Part shown: one piece after another, positions 23,338-32,607 of the stretch
How positions within the stretch are numbered: the first letter of the stretch is position 1
How the letters are laid out: each line of letters starts with the position of its first letter
Origin: Bacteroidales bacterium
Lineage (GTDB): Bacteria; Bacteroidota; Bacteroidia; Bacteroidales; P3
Direction: 5' to 3'
Assembly (NCBI GenBank): GCA_017962545.1
Contig: JAGCVD010000005.1
Span: 1-64,000 of the forward strand
Length of the DNA: 64,000 bases
Translations under genes and position numbers: made by a program
Notes under the pieces: generated by a model
The model's database searches: none
Seen by the model: the letters and a program-made list of their open reading frames with translations, nothing else
What the model was told of the DNA's origin: nothing

Positions 23338-25134
23338 TTACTCGTCGCTGGTGGCGCTGATGAAACGTCGGTAGGCGCTGAAGGTGTTGGCACGGGAGAT
23401 AAAGCCAAGGTAATTTTGATTGTCGTCGATGACCACCAGGTTGTAGCGGTTGCCAATACGGAATTTCTCAACGACATCCTGCAGACTGTCGCTGCTGCGC
23501 ACCAAGTCGCCCTCGGAGAGCGGGTGCATCAGGTCGTCGACCACCACGGTGTCGTACATCTCAGTATTGAAGATAATCTTACGCACATCATCCAACACAA
23601 TAACACCAAGGAACTTATCATCATCGGAGAGCACCGGGAAAAGGTTGCGGCGTGAGGTCTTAATTGCCTCAACAAGGTCGCGCAGGTGATCACCACTGCG
23701 CACCACTACGAAGTTGGTCTCTATCAGCCGCTGCATATTCATCAGGTTCCAGGCGGAGGCGTCCTTGTCGTGCGTCAGCAGGTCGCCATGCGCCGCCAGT
23801 TTGCGGGCGTAGATGGAATGGCGTTCGAAAGGATTGATGCAGAGGTATGTCACCGCCGCTGCTGTGAGCAACGGCACCAGCAATTCATAGCCGCCCGTAA
23901 TCTCGGCGATAAGGAACGTCGCCATAAAGGGGGCGTGCATCACACCCGTCATCACCGCCGCCATGCCCACCAAGGCAAAGTTAGCCGTGTTCTGCGGCGG
24001 CAGGCCCAGCTGGTTGCAGAGCATAGCGATGAAATAGCCCGACAGCCCACCGATGACCAACGATGGACCGAAGGTTCCTCCCACGCCGCCGGCGCCGATG
24101 GTAATAGCCGTTGCCACACCCTTCAATAGTATCAACGCCAAAAGGATTGCCAAGGTGACCCACGCGCTGCCTGCCAACGAGCGGTAGGGCGCTCCGGCAA
24201 AGAGACTGGCGGGGTTGCCATGCAGCAACTCGGTCAACGACGCATAGCCCTCACCGTAAAGCGGCGGGAAAAGCACCACCAGAAGACCCAGCAGCAGACC
24301 GCCGATAATCATTCGTATCCATGGGTTGCGACGCTTGGCGAACCACCCCTCCACACGGTCGGTAACACGGAGGAAATAGACCGATACGGCGGCGCAGAAA
24401 ACACCCAACACAGCATAATAAGGCAGCTGCGACAGGGCGAAGTGCTCGTTCACAGTGAAAGTGAACTGCACACCGGTACCCATCAAGAAATAGGCCACCG
24501 TCGAAGCAGTCAGCGAGGCAATCAGCAGCGGTAACGCCGTCGTCGCCGTCAGGTCGAAGAGAAACACCTCCACCACGAACATGATACCCGCAAATGGAGC
24601 CTTGAAGATACCTGCTATCGCACCTGCGGCGCCGCAGCCCAGCAGTAATCGTACACTTTTCGGACTGAGCCTGAACCAGCGACCGATATTGCTGCCGATG
24701 GCGGAGCCTGTCGAGGCAATAGGAGCTTCAAGACCCACGCTGCCGCCGAAAGCCACCGTCAAGGTCGATGCCACCAACGATGTCCACATATTCTTGGCAG
24801 GCAAGGCTGAACGATTGCGACTGATGGCCAGCAGCACACTCGGCAGCCCGTGACCGATGTCGCCACGCACCACATACTTCACGAACAACATCGTCAACAA
24901 GATACCTATCAACGGTAGGGAGAAGATAACTATCAGCTGCCAATTACCCGTCACCAGTTGCCAGTCGGCCCTCGACAGACGTGTCACCAAGGCGCCGGCA
25001 TAATGCACAAGCGTCTTCAGCGCCACCGCCGCCAAGCCTGCCAGCAGACCCACCACGACAGCCAGCAGGAGCAACATCACCTGCTCGCTCACGTGGCGCA
25101 GGCGCCACCGGTGTATCTTCATGTATAACGACAT
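23338..25134 (-). CDS. CLC-family chloride channel/antiporter with CBS domains
   Basis: 598 residues from the ATG at 25132-25134. The frame extends upstream through AT-rich intergenic sequence, but MSLYMKIHRWRL is the natural start. The transmembrane CLC core (about residues 20-440) contains the anion-pathway motifs GSVGLEAPIASTGSAIG and GAGGVGGTFGPSLVIGG. The GxGxP region is modified to GDIGHGLP near residue 94. The C-terminal 140 residues form two CBS domains (MQRLIETNFVVVRSGDHLRDL, then MHPLSEGDLVRSSDSLQDVV). CBS domains usually bind adenosine nucleotides to regulate the channel. Confidence 0.94.
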   Translation of the reverse strand: MSLYMKIHRWRLRHVSEQVMLLLLAVVVGLLAGLAAVALKTLVHYAGALVTRLSRADWQLVTGNWQLIVIFSLPLIGILLTMLFVKYVVRGDIGHGLPSVLLAISRNRSALPAKNMWTSLVASTLTVAFGGSVGLEAPIASTGSAIGSNIGRWFRLSPKSVRLLLGCGAAGAIAGIFKAPFAGIMFVVEVFLFDLTATTALPLLIASLTASTVAYFLMGTGVQFTFTVNEHFALSQLPYYAVLGVFCAAVSVYFLRVTDRVEGWFAKRRNPWIRMIIGGLLLGLLVVLFPPLYGEGYASLTELLHGNPASLFAGAPYRSLAGSAWVTLAILLALILLKGVATAITIGAGGVGGTFGPSLVIGGLSGYFIAMLCNQLGLPPQNTANFALVGMAAVMTGVMHAPFMATFLIAEITGGYELLVPLLTAAAVTYLCINPFERHSIYARKLAAHGDLLTHDKDASAWNLMNMQRLIETNFVVVRSGDHLRDLVEAIKTSRRNLFPVLSDDDKFLGVIVLDDVRKIIFNTEMYDTVVVDDLMHPLSEGDLVRSSDSLQDVVEKFRIGNRYNLVVIDDNQNYLGFISRANTFSAYRRFISATSDE

Positions 25135-25156
25135 CGTTTTCAAAAAAAATCGGGTG

Positions 25157-25164
25157 CAAAAATA
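25157..25164 (-). promoter_or_regulatory. -7 box of the CLC gene
   Basis: CAAAAATA on the plus strand, i.e. TATTTTTG (TAnnTTTG) on the minus strand, 22 bp upstream of the CLC start. No clear -33 TTTG at 19-20 bp is visible, so the promoter is weak or regulated. Confidence 0.5.
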
Positions 25165-25204
25165 CGAAAAATATTTAACTTGCGTTATTTTGTCATAAAA
25201 AAAC

Positions 25205-26248
25205 ATGAAAAACATGAAGAAAACTATTCTTTTCGGCACCTTGGCTGCTTTCGCCCTCACCTCGTGTGTCTCCCTCAGCGAGCACGAAGACCTGCAGAAC
25301 AAATACGACCAGACTTCACGCCAGTACAGTCTCACCCAGCAGGAGCTCATCGAACTCCGCGAAGAGAACGCCTCACTGGCCCGTCAGAACCAGTCGCTCA
25401 ACAACGACTACACAGAACTGGCCATCGCCAAAAACGCCGCCGACAGCCGTGTCGACAGCCTCAACCGCCGTATAGAGCAGATGGCACAGCACTACGACAC
25501 CACCATGGAGAACTACATCCAAGAGGTGGCAGGCAAGAGCCGTGACCTGACCCGCGCCCAGAACCTCCTCACCGCCCGCACCAAAGAGCTCGCCGACAAG
25601 GAACGCGAGCTGCAGGCCCGTCAGACCGAACTGCAGGACCAACAGGAGTCGTTCAACCAACAGCGCAGCGAGTTCAACAACAAAGAACGCGAGCTCCTCG
25701 CCAAGCAGCGCCAGCTCGAAGAAGAGGAGGCCATCACCCGCGCCAAGCTCGAAGCCAAAGAGCGTGAACTAGAGACCGTGCGTACCGCCGTCACCAAGGC
25801 TCTCACCGGATTTGCCGACAAAGGACTGAAAGTGGAGACCAAGGATGGCAAAGTCTATGTCTCCATGGAAAACAAGCTGCTCTTCCCCTCGGCCAGCTGG
25901 ACCGTCAGCAAAGAGGGCGTCAACGCCATAAAGGAACTGGCCAAGGTACTCGAGAAAGACTCCTCACTCAACATCATGGTTGAAGGCCACACCGACAACG
26001 ACGCCTACCGCGGTTCCACCGCCGTCAAGGACAACTGGGATCTCAGCGTGATGCGCGCTACAGCCATCGTCAAACTACTGATACAGAATGGTCCCGCCAT
26101 CAACCCCGCCCGTATCGAGGCCTGCGGTCACGGTGAGTTCGCCCCCAAGGTACCCAACACCAGTGCCGAGAACAAAGCCATCAACCGCCGCACCGAGATT
26201 ATCCTCACCCCCAACCTCGACAAACTGCTTCAGGAAGTAGGCCAATAA
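25205..26248 (+). CDS. OmpA-family lipoprotein with coiled-coil linker
   Basis: 347 residues. The lipoprotein signal ends FALTSC (Cys21). A long coiled coil (about residues 25-205, rich in E, K, Q, with LRARQTELQDQQESF-type heptads) leads to the OmpA peptidoglycan-binding domain (about 215-340), with VEGHTDNDAYRG and NWDLSVMRATAIVKLL, and the C-terminal NRRTEIILTPNL. It would tether the outer membrane to peptidoglycan. Followed by a strong terminator at 26281. Confidence 0.92.
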   Translation: MKNMKKTILFGTLAAFALTSCVSLSEHEDLQNKYDQTSRQYSLTQQELIELREENASLARQNQSLNNDYTELAIAKNAADSRVDSLNRRIEQMAQHYDTTMENYIQEVAGKSRDLTRAQNLLTARTKELADKERELQARQTELQDQQESFNQQRSEFNNKERELLAKQRQLEEEEAITRAKLEAKERELETVRTAVTKALTGFADKGLKVETKDGKVYVSMENKLLFPSASWTVSKEGVNAIKELAKVLEKDSSLNIMVEGHTDNDAYRGSTAVKDNWDLSVMRATAIVKLLIQNGPAINPARIEACGHGEFAPKVPNTSAENKAINRRTEIILTPNLDKLLQEVGQ

Positions 26249-26280
26249 TCGCCCCCACTTTCCTTTGTGTTATAACCATT

Positions 26281-26306
26281 TAACCCCTGTTCGCGAACAG
26301 GGGTTA
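26281..26306 (+). terminator. perfect 26-bp palindromic terminator
   Basis: TAACCCCTGTTCG is followed immediately by its exact reverse complement, ending in TTAATCATTT. It lies 32 bp after the OmpA stop codon. Termination is inferred from the stable GC-containing stem. Confidence 0.8.
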
Positions 26307-26384
26307 ATCATTTATAGACCTTTCCTCCTATGAGCGTTAGGGATCTTTTTTTTCACCCGTTCAGTCCAATCCGAAAAAAAAGCG

Positions 26385-26432
26385 TATATTTGCAAGAATA
26401 TATGTGCGCACGCGCACGCATAAAGCGCACGC
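26385..26432 (+). promoter_or_regulatory. -7 box and GCGCACGC repeats upstream of the M28 gene
   Basis: TATATTTG (TAnnTTTG) at 26385-26392 is the likely -7 box; no TTTG at 19-20 bp is visible. Just downstream, in the expected leader, GCGCACGC occurs three times (26406, 26412 and 26425), the first two overlapping. This could be a regulator site or part of an RNA structure. Confidence 0.5.
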
Positions 26433-26470
26433 TATTAAAGGTTTGAAGATAAATATAAAAATATAAAAAG

Positions 26471-27973
26471 ATGAAAAAAACAGTCAGAAGCGTCGTATTC
26501 CGTCTTTGTGTAGCCGCCCTGCCGCTGTTGGCGCTGGCTCCTGCTGCCCACGCACAGCAACTCGACCCGCTACCCGTGCCCGCCGTGAGCACCGACACAC
26601 TGATGAAGCACATCGTGGAACTTACCTCGGAGACCTACCAAGGTCGTCTGTCGGGCACCCGTGGCCACGAGCGCGCCATGGCCTACGTGGAGCGCGTGCT
26701 GGAAGGCTACGGTTTGAAAGTCAAGGAACAGGAATTCAAAATTGAGTGCAACGAGATAGAGAACTGCAAGTTCAACATCTACATCCCTGGCAGCAAGGAG
26801 CGTCGCTACTTCACGCTGGGCAACGAGTTCTGCTGCGCCGGTATGACGGGCCGCGGCTATGTCGACGCCCAGATGGTCTTCGTGGGCTACGGCATCGACA
26901 ATGCCATCTTCAACGAATACAAGGGCGTCGACGTGCAGGGTAAGATAGCCGTCGTGCTGACCGGCACGCCGTCGTGGCTGCCTGCCAGCGTGGGCGACAA
27001 TTACACTCAGCTGCGCGACAAGGCCCGCACCGCTGAACGCCATGGCGCCATCGGTATGCTGGCTATCAACATCAGCCCCAGCTGCCTCAGCTACGAGCCT
27101 CAGAGCCGTATCTATTGCGGCGAGCTGCCCCACCTGGCCACCTTCCCCATCCTGCAACTGACAATGGACTGCGGCCGCGAGTTGCTGACGACCGAGGCCA
27201 GCGACCTCGACGCCGCCATACGCTCTATCGAAGAACAACACACCTGCTCTTTCGCCCTCTTGAAGAAAGCCGAGATTGACGTCAACGCCATCTACCGCTC
27301 ACAGGCCCGCACAGCCAACGTGCTGGGTCGTCTGGAGGGCAGCGACCGCATGTTGCGCCACGAGATCATCGTGGTCGGCGCCTCACTCGACGCCCCCGGC
27401 CTGCAGGGTGAGACGACCCTCTTCCCAGGTGCCGACATCAACGCCTCGGGCGTGGCGGCAGTCCTCGAGACGGCGCGGATCCTGAGCCAGAGCGGCTACA
27501 GCCCCAAGCGCAGCGTGCTCTTCGTGCTCTTCAGCGGAGGCGAGCAGCAGTGGCTGGGCTCGCGCGAATTCCTGGCACAATACTCCAAACTGAACAACGT
27601 GGAAGCCTTCCTCAACCCGCAGAACATCGGCTGGGGCGACAGCCTCGTGGTTCTGGGCGACAACCACTACCCCACCCTGTGGGAGATATGCCATTCGCAC
27701 GACACCGCCAGCGACCGCCAGTACATGGTGCACAGCGAGGAGAAGACCAATCCGCGCGGCGACGCGCGTGCTTTCGACAACCGTCGCATCCCCTCGCTGG
27801 TCATCACGACGCACAACGGCCTGCAGCACAACCACGTGAGTTCCGACATCTGGGAAAACATCGACCGCAACATACTCACCAAAGCCTCACAGCTGCTCCT
27901 CGAGACCGCCGCCGACCTGGCCGACGGTCGCTACCAAGGTCGCAGTCCTAAGAGTAAAGGCAATCGTTACTAA
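26471..27973 (+). CDS. M28-family peptidase with missing metal ligands
   Basis: 500 residues with a signal peptide ending AHAQ (about residue 29). The sequence carries an N-terminal M28 segment, a PA-like insertion (about 110-260) and the peptidase core. Motif positions are altered: GASLDA at 303-308 replaces the usual G-A-H-x-D (His to Ser305); PGADINASG at 319-327 has Ile323 where the conserved Asp should be; SGGEQQW at 355-361 has Gly357 instead of the catalytic Glu; NPQNIG at 382-387 has Gln384 for the Asp ligand. Only Glu358 and His455 remain. Probably a binding or scaffolding pseudoenzyme. The GldF-GldG fusion follows 6 bp downstream. Confidence 0.8.
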   Translation: MKKTVRSVVFRLCVAALPLLALAPAAHAQQLDPLPVPAVSTDTLMKHIVELTSETYQGRLSGTRGHERAMAYVERVLEGYGLKVKEQEFKIECNEIENCKFNIYIPGSKERRYFTLGNEFCCAGMTGRGYVDAQMVFVGYGIDNAIFNEYKGVDVQGKIAVVLTGTPSWLPASVGDNYTQLRDKARTAERHGAIGMLAINISPSCLSYEPQSRIYCGELPHLATFPILQLTMDCGRELLTTEASDLDAAIRSIEEQHTCSFALLKKAEIDVNAIYRSQARTANVLGRLEGSDRMLRHEIIVVGASLDAPGLQGETTLFPGADINASGVAAVLETARILSQSGYSPKRSVLFVLFSGGEQQWLGSREFLAQYSKLNNVEAFLNPQNIGWGDSLVVLGDNHYPTLWEICHSHDTASDRQYMVHSEEKTNPRGDARAFDNRRIPSLVITTHNGLQHNHVSSDIWENIDRNILTKASQLLLETAADLADGRYQGRSPKSKGNRY

Positions 27974-27979
27974 TCAACT

Positions 27980-30457
27980 ATGCTCACGCTATACAAGAAA
28001 GAACTCTCCAGTTTCTTCTCGTCGCTGATTGGCTATCTGACCATAGCCGTTTTCTTGGTACTCACCGGATTGATGCTGTGGGTGCTGAAAAGTGACTTTA
28101 ACATCCTTGACTACGGCTACGCCGGCATGGACGGCCTGTTCCTCATCGGCCCGTTCCTCTACCTGTTCCTCATCCCCGCCATCACCATGCGCTCGATGGC
28201 CGAGGAAAAACGCACGGGCACCATCGAGATGCTCATGACACGGCCGTTGAGCGACTGGACCATTGTCTTCGCCAAATTCCTGGCTTCATGGACACTGGTA
28301 CTCATCTCGCTGCTGCCGACGCTGGTGTGCTACGTCAGCGTCTACGTCCTCGGCGACCCCGTGGGCAATATCGACACAGGCAGCGTCGTCGGCTCCTATA
28401 TCGGCCTGCTGCTGCTGGGCGGCGCTTTCGTGGCCATAGGCCTCTTCTGTTCGTCGCTGACCAGCAACCAGATTGTCTCCTTCATCCTCGCCGCCCTGCT
28501 GTGCGCCGTGGCCTATCTGGGCTTTGAGAGCATCTACAACATGGGCATCCTCGGCGATGCCGACCTCTTTGTCAAGCGCCTCGGTGTACGTCACCACTAC
28601 GAGAGCATCAGCCGCGGTGTGGTGGATTCACGCGACGTGATATACTTCGTCTGCGTGATGGCGTTGTTTCTGATGGCCACACGCCTGGTGCTGCAAAGCC
28701 GCAAATGGGGTGGCTGGACCAAACGTCGCAGTCTCAAGCGCAGCCATTGGCTGGAGATGGGGGCCACGGTGGCCATCATCGTCGCCGTCAGCGTCATCAG
28801 CAACTATCTCTTCTTCCGTGCCGACCTCACCTCCGAGCGACGCTACACCCTCAGCAAAGCCACCAAGCAGATGCTGAAGAAGATTGACGAACCCGTGCTG
28901 TTCCGCGTCTACCTCGAGGGCGAGTTCCCCGCCGACTTCAAACGGCTGCAGAACGAAACCAAGGAGATGCTCAACCAGTTCCGCGCATACAACCGCAACA
29001 TCGAGTACGAGTTTGTCGACCCCACCAGTTTCGAGAGCCGCGAAGAGCAGCAGGTGTTCTACCAGAAGCTGGCACAGAAAGGCATACAGCCCACACAGAT
29101 ACAGACCGCCGGACGTGGTGGCACCACGACACAGATTATCATCCCCGCCGCCGACGTGTTCTACCGCGGCAGCGAGACCTCGGTGCAACTCATCCAGAAC
29201 CAGCGCTATGTCAGCGATGCCGACCTGCTGAACAACTCCATACAGAACCTAGAATATGTGCTCTCGGGCGCCATCCGTGCGCTGGCACGCGGCGAGAAGA
29301 AGCAGATTGGCTTCCTGCAGGGCCACGGTGAGCTCAACGGCGGCGTACTCTACGATGTGCAACGCTCGATGCAAGAGTTCTACAGCCTCGACTACGTAAC
29401 CATCGACGGACAGATACAAGCCCTCACGGCGCACCACCGCAACTCGGTGGACACCACCAAATACGAGTTCTTCAACCTCTACGACCTGCTCATCATCGCC
29501 AAACCCACGAAAGCTTTCAGCGAACAGGACCTCTACATCCTCGACCAGTACATCATGTACGGCGGCAAGGTGCTGTGGCTCCTTGACGCGCTGGATGCCG
29601 ACCTTGACAGCCTGGCCGACCGAGGCCAGATGATGGCGACGCGCTATCCTCTGGGGCTCGACGAGATGCTCTTCACCTATGGCGTGCGGCTGGGTGCCAA
29701 CCTGCTGATGGATATGCGCTGCCGCCCGATACCGATACAAGTGGGTCTCGTGGGCGAGAAGCCCCAGTTCCGCTTCATGCCGTGGTACTACTTCCCCGAG
29801 ATAGTGCCGCTGAGCGACCACCCCATCGTACGCAACCTCGACCTCATCAAGACCGACTTCGTGGGCAGCTTGGATCTTATTGACAACGATATCCGCAAGA
29901 CCGTCCTGCTGACCACGTCGGAGTACACACGTCTGAAGAGCGCTCCCGCATTGGTCGAGTTGGCCGAGTCACAGACCGAGCCCGACCGCCGTCTGTTCTC
30001 GGCGAGCAGCCTGCCCGTCGCCGTGCTGCTCGAGGGCGAGTTCCACTCTGCCTGGCGCAACCGGCTGTCGCCCAACTTCATCTCCCAGGCCGCCATGGGA
30101 TTCCGTGAGGTAAGCCCAGAGAACAAGATGATTATCATCTCCGATGGCGACATCATCCGCAACCGCTACATGCAGGAAGACGGTGCCGTGCTACCCTTGG
30201 GCTACGACTATTTCACACAAACACAATACGCCAACAAAGACCTTATCCTCAATGCCGTCAACTACCTTGTCGGCGACGAGGGCATGATGGCGTCACGTTC
30301 CAGAAACATCCGGCTGCGCAAGCTCGACGTGATGAAAGTCCATGAGCAGCGCACTCGCTACCAAATCATCAACATCGTCTGTCCCCTCGTGTTGCTGGCA
30401 GCCGCTGGCGGCATCATCGTGCTGGTCAGACGCAAGAAATACAGAAAACAGAAATGA
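27980..30457 (+). CDS. GldF-GldG fusion, ABC-2 permease plus auxiliary domain
   Basis: 825 residues. The first 235 are an ABC-2 permease of the GldF type with six membrane segments (AITMRSMAEEKRTGTIEMLMTRPLSDWTIV). A seventh segment at about 257-280 leads into a GldG-type auxiliary domain (about 285-780: RADLTSERRYTLSKATKQMLKKIDEPVLFRVYLEGEFP), and a last membrane segment lies near 800. In gliding Bacteroidota these are separate proteins (GldF, GldG) working with the ATPase GldA, which is not seen here. In non-gliding Bacteroidales the fused form is common and its role is unclear. The following gene overlaps by 4 bp. Confidence 0.88.
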   Translation: MLTLYKKELSSFFSSLIGYLTIAVFLVLTGLMLWVLKSDFNILDYGYAGMDGLFLIGPFLYLFLIPAITMRSMAEEKRTGTIEMLMTRPLSDWTIVFAKFLASWTLVLISLLPTLVCYVSVYVLGDPVGNIDTGSVVGSYIGLLLLGGAFVAIGLFCSSLTSNQIVSFILAALLCAVAYLGFESIYNMGILGDADLFVKRLGVRHHYESISRGVVDSRDVIYFVCVMALFLMATRLVLQSRKWGGWTKRRSLKRSHWLEMGATVAIIVAVSVISNYLFFRADLTSERRYTLSKATKQMLKKIDEPVLFRVYLEGEFPADFKRLQNETKEMLNQFRAYNRNIEYEFVDPTSFESREEQQVFYQKLAQKGIQPTQIQTAGRGGTTTQIIIPAADVFYRGSETSVQLIQNQRYVSDADLLNNSIQNLEYVLSGAIRALARGEKKQIGFLQGHGELNGGVLYDVQRSMQEFYSLDYVTIDGQIQALTAHHRNSVDTTKYEFFNLYDLLIIAKPTKAFSEQDLYILDQYIMYGGKVLWLLDALDADLDSLADRGQMMATRYPLGLDEMLFTYGVRLGANLLMDMRCRPIPIQVGLVGEKPQFRFMPWYYFPEIVPLSDHPIVRNLDLIKTDFVGSLDLIDNDIRKTVLLTTSEYTRLKSAPALVELAESQTEPDRRLFSASSLPVAVLLEGEFHSAWRNRLSPNFISQAAMGFREVSPENKMIIISDGDIIRNRYMQEDGAVLPLGYDYFTQTQYANKDLILNAVNYLVGDEGMMASRSRNIRLRKLDVMKVHEQRTRYQIINIVCPLVLLAAAGGIIVLVRRKKYRKQK

Positions 30458-31551
30458 AGAAACGCAACATCATCCTCATCGCCATCGTGGCCCTGATAGC
30501 CCTGACGGCTCTGATTATAGCCCTGCGTGGCTCACGCAAGTCCACCTTCCCACAAGACTACCACATCGCCGACACCGCCTCCGTCACACGCATCTTCATG
30601 GCCGACAAGCAGAATCAGCAAGTACTGCTTGTCCGTACCGGCGACTCCTCCTGGGTGGTCGACTGCAACGGCACCCAATACCAAGCCAACCAGCCCATGG
30701 TCAACCTGCTGCTTGAGACCCTCAACACCATGCGCATACGCCAACAGGTGAACCGCAGTGCCATACCCACCATCATCAAAGACCTCTCCGCCCGTGCCAT
30801 AAAAGTCGAAGTCTACCAGCGCAAACCTTTCATCAACTGGTTCGGCGGCCGCCTGACCCTCTTCCCTCGCGAGAAACACACCGTCACCTACTTTGTGGGA
30901 CGCGAGACACAGGACATGATGGCCTCCTATATGTACCGCGAAGGCGACAAGGTGCCCTACGTCATCCACATACCGGGCTTCCGTGGCTTCCCCACGCCAC
31001 GCTTCATCACCGACCCGCTGAAATGGCGCAGCCACCTCATCGTTGACCTTGACGTCAAAGCCATAGACCGTGTAGAACTGACGATACCCGACAAGCCCGA
31101 AGAGAGCTTTGCCGTGCAACGTGAGGGCGAGGGCTTCCACCTGGAGCTGGCGAACGGACAACGGGCCGCAGGCTTCGACACAGCCCGTGTGGCACAGATG
31201 CTCTCCTCGTTCACCTACCTCAACTTCGACGAATACGCCGCCATCGTGCCCAACAGTTTCGCCGACAGCTGCGTCAGCGGCACTCCGCGCACCATCCTAC
31301 GCATCACCGACACCGCGGGACACACCCGCGAGATGCGCACCTTCATCAAATACGAGAATCCCGACGACCTCTTGGTCATGCCCGACCCCGAGATGTACGA
31401 GACCTTCGACGTCGACCGCCTCTACGCACTTATTCGTGGCGAGAACGCCACCACCGAGGACACGGTGCTGATACAATACTATATCTTCGACAACATTCTC
31501 CAGCCCGCCAGCTATTTCCTGGGCCACGAGAAACAACGCATAGCCCGATGA
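30454..31551 (+). CDS. DUF4340 protein
   Basis: 365 residues with one N-terminal membrane segment (about 5-23). The remainder, presumably periplasmic, has the DUF4340 pattern: adjacent beta-rich repeats with a KDLSARAIKVEVYQRKPFINWFGGRLTLF-like centre. DUF4340 proteins usually follow GldG-like genes, as here (ATGA overlap at 30454), and are thought to work with them at the membrane. No enzymatic residues are visible. Confidence 0.85.
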   Translation: MKKRNIILIAIVALIALTALIIALRGSRKSTFPQDYHIADTASVTRIFMADKQNQQVLLVRTGDSSWVVDCNGTQYQANQPMVNLLLETLNTMRIRQQVNRSAIPTIIKDLSARAIKVEVYQRKPFINWFGGRLTLFPREKHTVTYFVGRETQDMMASYMYREGDKVPYVIHIPGFRGFPTPRFITDPLKWRSHLIVDLDVKAIDRVELTIPDKPEESFAVQREGEGFHLELANGQRAAGFDTARVAQMLSSFTYLNFDEYAAIVPNSFADSCVSGTPRTILRITDTAGHTREMRTFIKYENPDDLLVMPDPEMYETFDVDRLYALIRGENATTEDTVLIQYYIFDNILQPASYFLGHEKQRIAR

Positions 31552-32309
31552 AGCCGCTGATACTCATCACTAACGACGACGGCTATGCCGCCCGTGGGCT
31601 CAAGGTGCTGACCGAGGTGGCCCGTGAGTTCGGCGACGTGGTGGTTATGGCCCCCGAGCAGAACGCTTCGGCCAAAGGTCTCAGCCTCACCACCAAGGTA
31701 CCTGTGCGTGTGCGGGAAGTCCAGCAGGAGAAGGGACTCCATGTCTACGCCTGCGACGGAACCCCCGTCGACTGCCTCAAGCTGGCCTACGAGCACTTCT
31801 GCCCCCGACGTCCCAACCTGGTGCTCAGCGGTATCAACCACGGCAGTAACAGCTCCATCAATGTGCTCTACAGCGGCACCATGGGTGCCGTCATCGAGGC
31901 CACCGTGTTAGGCGTCAACGCCATAGGCTTCTCGCTGCTCAACCACAGCCTCGAAGCCGACTTCGAGCCTTCGCGGCCCATCGTGCGCCACATCGTCGGC
32001 CATGTCCTCAAGCACGGCCTGCCGGCCGACGTAGCACTCAACGTCAACATCCCTCGGCTCACCGCCGACGAGATAAAGGGCATCCGTCTGTGCCACCAAG
32101 CCTCAGGGAAATGGCTCGACAGCTTTGAGAAACGCGTCGACCCCATTGGTCGCCCCTACTGGTGGCTGACGGGCAAGTTCGTCTGCAATGAACCTCCCGA
32201 CACCAGCGACGAATGGGCGCTGATGCACGGCTACGTATCCGTGGTGCCCATACATACCGACTACACCCACTACCCCGCCATCGGCGAGTTAAAAAATATG
32301 GAGCTATAA
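31548..32309 (+). CDS. surE: 5'/3'-nucleotidase SurE
   Basis: 253 residues, the normal length. The start MKPLILITNDDGYAARGL has the metal-binding NDD (residues 8-10). N at ~40 (PEQNASAKG) and SGINHGSN at about 92-99 complete the active site. SurE removes phosphate from nucleoside monophosphates and short polyphosphates and helps survival in stationary phase. It overlaps the DUF4340 gene by 4 bp and precedes the small membrane protein and lpxB, an order common in Bacteroidales. Confidence 0.96.
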   Translation: MKPLILITNDDGYAARGLKVLTEVAREFGDVVVMAPEQNASAKGLSLTTKVPVRVREVQQEKGLHVYACDGTPVDCLKLAYEHFCPRRPNLVLSGINHGSNSSINVLYSGTMGAVIEATVLGVNAIGFSLLNHSLEADFEPSRPIVRHIVGHVLKHGLPADVALNVNIPRLTADEIKGIRLCHQASGKWLDSFEKRVDPIGRPYWWLTGKFVCNEPPDTSDEWALMHGYVSVVPIHTDYTHYPAIGELKNMEL

Positions 32310-32310
32310 G

Positions 32311-32607
32311 ATGAAACACTTCTTCACACAGGACAAAATAGCGGTGGGCCTGGTATCGGGCCTAGGCTCCGAGATGCTCCTCTGCCTGCTGCTGGCCGCA
32401 GGTCTGCTGCTGGCCGGCGAAGACCTAGCCAGCCACATACGCTGGTTCGGCGGCATGTTCATCCCTCCCATCCTCATCCTGCGCGCCTACGCCCGAACCC
32501 GACAGCACCCCATTGTCACCAAGACCCTCGCCACCATCCTCTTTGTCACCTTCGTGGCTTTCATGTATTACCTCCTCAGCTCCCACTCTTTAAACCTTAA
32601 GCCTTGA
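32311..32607 (+). CDS. small membrane protein between surE and lpxB
   Basis: 98 residues with three hydrophobic segments (about 10-38, 45-62, 70-90). The gene lies 1 bp after surE and overlaps lpxB by 4 bp, so it is part of the same transcript. No family recognised. A role in lipid A or envelope assembly is inferred from position only. Confidence 0.7.
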   Translation: MKHFFTQDKIAVGLVSGLGSEMLLCLLLAAGLLLAGEDLASHIRWFGGMFIPPILILRAYARTRQHPIVTKTLATILFVTFVAFMYYLLSSHSLNLKP

